DNA of 64,000 nt from assembly GCA_026545765.1 (NCBI GenBank), contig JAIFAC010000458.1:32800-96799 (forward strand), in the 5' to 3' direction. This document shows positions 60,803 to 64,000 of this stretch, piece by piece (positions within the stretch are counted from its first letter, which is position 1; every line of letters begins with the position of its first letter). The position numbers were made by a program, and so were the translations under genes. This DNA is from Plantago major (lineage: Eukaryota > Streptophyta > Magnoliopsida > Lamiales > Plantaginaceae). The notes under the pieces are model-generated. The model was not told the DNA's origin, ran no database searches, and saw only the letters and a program-made list of their open reading frames with translations.

Positions 60803-63239
60803 ATGGGGTCAAAATTTATGCAACAGTTCTTGGAGAAGAAGAACATAGCGGGCAGGTCTCACAAAAAGTACCTGTAAGAAGAGCTTTACAAGAATCTGTA
60901 CAGGCAAGGAGGAAAGGAAAATAAGGTCAGAGAACAGCTTAATAACTTCATCCGTTCCAAAAAAAGTGTTTTTAAATGGGAAGTTGGTAAACTCTCAAGG
61001 ATCTTCGCAGTCGCAAGCTCTATGGCCCGGCTCTCAAGGTATGCAACTCCTCATTCTGGTTTAATTTTGTTTTGGGTGATTTGAAGCAATTTGATTGCGT
61101 TTTTGAGTTGAGGTGAAATCAGTGAGTTTTAGATGGTTTTATCAAGGTTAGGTGTTTGATGAAATGATTGACTGGTGATGTGGAGACTTATTGCCACCTG
61201 AGCATTTTACTCCAAACACATTACCCTGGTACATTTGGGTACCGTTTATGAAGTTGATGTCAAGTGCGATCTGAGCTTTGATTACTAGTTGGTCATAGCA
61301 TTTAGGTCTCCTATAGCATCCTGTATAGATACAAGCAGGAGTCTTTATATTATAGCACATTATCATAGATTGGTTTCTCTTTATTGATACGGATTGAGCT
61401 GTGATTACTAGTTGGTCGTGGCATTTAGGTCTCCTGTATCTGCCTGTATTTTTATGCAACAGATGAATGAGCATGAGTCTTTTCGATGAGGTTTTGATAG
61501 ACACTTGCATGTATGGATACAATCAGTAATCTTTATAGAACATTATCATAGATTGGTTTTCTGTTACTTGGATGTCCTCAGATTATCAATAAACAGATCA
61601 ATCTAGATGATTTGATGTGTTATTGTAAATTTGCATTTCTTCAATGAAAATTGCTGGTAGCTTATTGTGCTAGAGTAAAGTATGAATTTTGATGTTTTTT
61701 GGTTTGTTAGCAACATTTTTTTATGGGAATGTATATGTTATTTCATAATCTTGCTCTGGAAAATTATGGAAGTATAGTGAGTGTTTCTTCAGTAGAGTGG
61801 GTAATAGTTTGGCGAGTTGAGGTTGATTATGCTTGATAGTTCCTTACATGCTGTAATATTTCGAACTTATTTAGTACCTTAGTCCATGCGTTGGCAAATC
61901 TGCTTAGATGCTCTATATCACTGGAATAAATTAATGATTGAAATCTGCTTACTTCCTGTTTTTTCTTCTTTATATGTGCATCAGTTATCCGAGACTATGG
62001 AGAAAAAAAGAGGAATGAACAAGACATCTTATGACCAAGCAGTGCATCTTGACTTAGTTGCAAAAGTCAAAGGTATTGCTGCTGCAGAAGCCTACTTTAC
62101 TGATTTGCCGGACCCCTTGAAGAATTATCACACCTATGGTACACTTCTTAACTGTTACTGCAAAAACTTAATGACTGAAAAGGCTGAAGCTTTACTAGAG
62201 AAGATGAAAGAACTTGATCTGGAATTGTCCGCCATACAACAGTCTTAAGGACCCTCTACTCGAAAATCGGGGAACAGCAAAAGATCCCAGCAATAATCCA
62301 AGAAATGAAGGCCAGTGATATCCTTCCAGACACTTTCACCTACAATGTTTGGATGAGGTCCCTTGCTTCTGTGAATGATATATCTGGGGTTGAGAGAGTT
62401 ATCGATGAGATGAAGAGAGATGATCGAGTTGCTGCAGATTGGACAACTTATAGTAATTCACATCAATTTATGCTGATGCTGACTATCTGACAAAGCCGAG
62501 ACAGCATTAAAGGAACTGAGAGCAGAAATACCTCAAGCTTCCTCCTTATCAATTTCTTATAACATTGTATGGCCGCATTGGAAATATTCCTGAAGCACAC
62601 TGGTTTGCAGTCGCTGAAGCTGGCTTTCCCAAAACTGCCAACATAAGCTATCTTAATATGATACAAGTGTTGCTTAAATTGAATGATTTACCAGGTGCCG
62701 AGAAGTGCTTCAAGAGTGGAAGCTAATGTCAACAGGTATGATATTCAAGTTGCAAATACCCTCATTGAGCTTATCTTAAAGAAGGTTTATTTGACAAGGC
62801 TGAAGTTCTCAAGGAGCAAGCCCAAAAGAGATGGTCCAAACCCAATGCTAAAACTTGGGAGCTTTATCTTGATTATTATCTGAACAAGGGAGAGACGTAA
62901 ATCAGCTGTGGATTGTATCGTTAAGGCTATCTCAACTGGTAGAGGAGATGGCAGTAAGTGACACCTCATCTGCAGTTGTGTCAGATCTGATGCAACAGTT
63001 TGAGCAAAAATGTGGATGTTGAAGGTGCTGAAAGCTTCTTGAAGTACTGATAAAATCCAACGAGAATTAGGAGCTGCAGTGATTGAATCATGGATTAGAA
63101 TCATGCTGCAGGAAAGAAGAGTTCAGTTATTCCTCGCAGGGTTAAAATGGAGAATGTTGAATTGAGTGAGGAAGGTATAAATGCTGGAATGATATTTCTG
63201 ATCAATGATTTTGGTCTACTTCAATATATCCCCTGACAG
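60803..63239 (+). pseudogene. PPR protein, At1g60770-like mitoribosomal type, frame-disrupted
   Basis: P-class pentatricopeptide protein closely resembling Arabidopsis At1g60770, which I recall as a plant mitoribosome-associated PPR. Exon 1 is 60803-61038 (MGSKFMQQFLEKKNIAGRSH, later KVREQLNNFIRSKKSVFKWE); intron 61039-61984; exon 2 from 61985 (LSETMEKKRGMNKTSYDQA). Breaks: in-frame TAA at 60875-60877; one missing base near 60991 before LKDLRSRKLYGPALK; frame changes at about 62235, 62460-62500, 62560-62600, 62700, 62780 and beyond. Recognisable blocks persist to the end: DTFTYNVWMRSLASVNDISG, SYLNMIQVLLKLNDLPGAE, AKTWELYLDYYLNKG, VKMENVELSEEG. The stop at about 63237 is approximate. Either a pseudogene or a gene in a poorly polished stretch. 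Confidence 0.85.
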
Positions 63240-64000
63240 TAGGTGTTTTATTTATCTTTTCTTTTCTTTCTCAACCTTCTGGGGTTTCTGGTAGATAGCA
63301 TCAAGGTCTCTTGTGTGCTATTCTCCAATTTTTGTTCCAAACGCTTGTCTGAATGCACGACTTGGTAACATTTCTTTGCCAATTTCATTTTAATAAATTA
63401 TCTTGTGCTTATACGAATTAAAGGCCATGCTCATGGATTAAAATGCAACATTTCTCCTTTTGTTTGTATGTGTGTATTAACAACCAATGTTCCTGTGTTA
63501 GTTTAATGGTCTTTCACTCTCCATCAAAGGAAAGTGGTTTTGATCTTAGTCTCCATCGCATTGAGATAGATGGAGATCTACTTTTTGTGCAATCCAACTT
63601 GAGAACAAAAGATTCAGCAATCAGAATTTGAAATACAGATTCAGTAACATGCTAAGCTTTCTTTTTTTCCTTATTTTAGGAGTTCATCACTTGCTGAACA
63701 GTTGGCAAGGATGAGCTCAATTAGTCCTCACTAGTTTAGGACTCCATGACAGCATGCCTAAGCAACTATTATCACCTGCTATATGATCTATGAATTTTCT
63801 CCTTAAACTCCCGCTTTCTCGGAGATTGCTGAGCGCCTCAGAGACGGCCTGCTTCCACAGATTCAGGACTTTAACAACAGCAGCCTCCACAACTTGGCTT
63901 ACCATTTCCAGAACTTCACCTATTCTGACGTATTCTTTGGATGTCGAAAGGCACCTGTTGGCAATTGTTGCTAGCTTTTATAGACTTGGCATCATATTTC
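63240..64000. other. PPR 3' flank and unassigned window end
   Basis: 63240-63690 looks like 3' flank. 63800-63960 is less AT-rich and open in two frames (+: RDGLLPQIQDFNNSSLHNLA; -: 63717-63905), perhaps an exon of a gene that continues outside. No family assigned. Confidence 0.3.

Noticed and set aside
60873..60890. CCT|GTAAGAAG at the in-frame stop of the PPR gene as a splice donor
   Set aside because: The conserved protein continues in the same frame directly after the TAA (EELYKNLYRQGGKE), so no intron can start there.

Overview
This window is nuclear DNA of a flowering plant, most likely a core eudicot. The evidence is AT-rich intergenic sequence, spliced genes with GT-AG introns, plant-specific families (gibberellin 20-oxidase, AVT1 amino-acid transporter, a PPR protein) and many plant transposable elements. 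I cannot name the species from the sequence alone. Genes are mostly in the first 22 kb; the remainder is largely repeats, gene fragments and decayed copies.

1-22 kb, gene-rich. The last two exons of a GA20-oxidase (+) open the window. They are followed by a 7-exon plastid-type DUF3783 protein (-), a BORCS8-like protein (+) with an LTR-like insertion in its upstream intron, a single-exon LYK-related pseudokinase (-), and an 11-exon AVT1-type transporter (-). The AVT1 gene contains a U12-type AT-AC intron with near-ideal splice signals. Its exon 5 is otherwise perfect but is out of frame because of three single-base losses.

22-45 kb, repeat-dominated. It contains several MITE families (one with 32-bp palindromic inverted repeats), AT microsatellites, a roughly 2.2-kb dispersed repeat joined to a foldback palindrome, a CACTA fragment with broken ORFs, an orphan ABC1K-like exon, and a small Cx9C gene or remnant. 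Two Helitron-type termini are present, and a 44-bp x 11 tandem array lies between them.

45-60 kb, gene fragments and repeats. A broken mitochondrial pyruvate dehydrogenase E2 gene (45.8-47.6 kb) is followed by a plastid-type tRNA-Gly insert, a possible PP2C exon and a roughly 150-bp x 8 tandem array. A Cassandra-type TRIM remnant with a 5S-like LTR and a mini-CACTA element come next. The second copy of the 2.2-kb repeat is fused to a second, intron-containing copy of the same E2 fragment.

60-64 kb. A mitoribosomal-type PPR gene (At1g60770-like) is recognisable along its whole length but broken by an in-frame stop and many frame changes. The end of the window is unassigned.

The genes do not form a pathway or operon; they are independent loci. 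The most notable features are the U12 intron, the duplicated intron-containing E2 fragment attached to a dispersed foldback repeat, and the Helitron and Cassandra signatures. I found no convincing new multi-gene system. Recurrent one-base losses at short homopolymers mean some broken frames may be assembly errors rather than biology.
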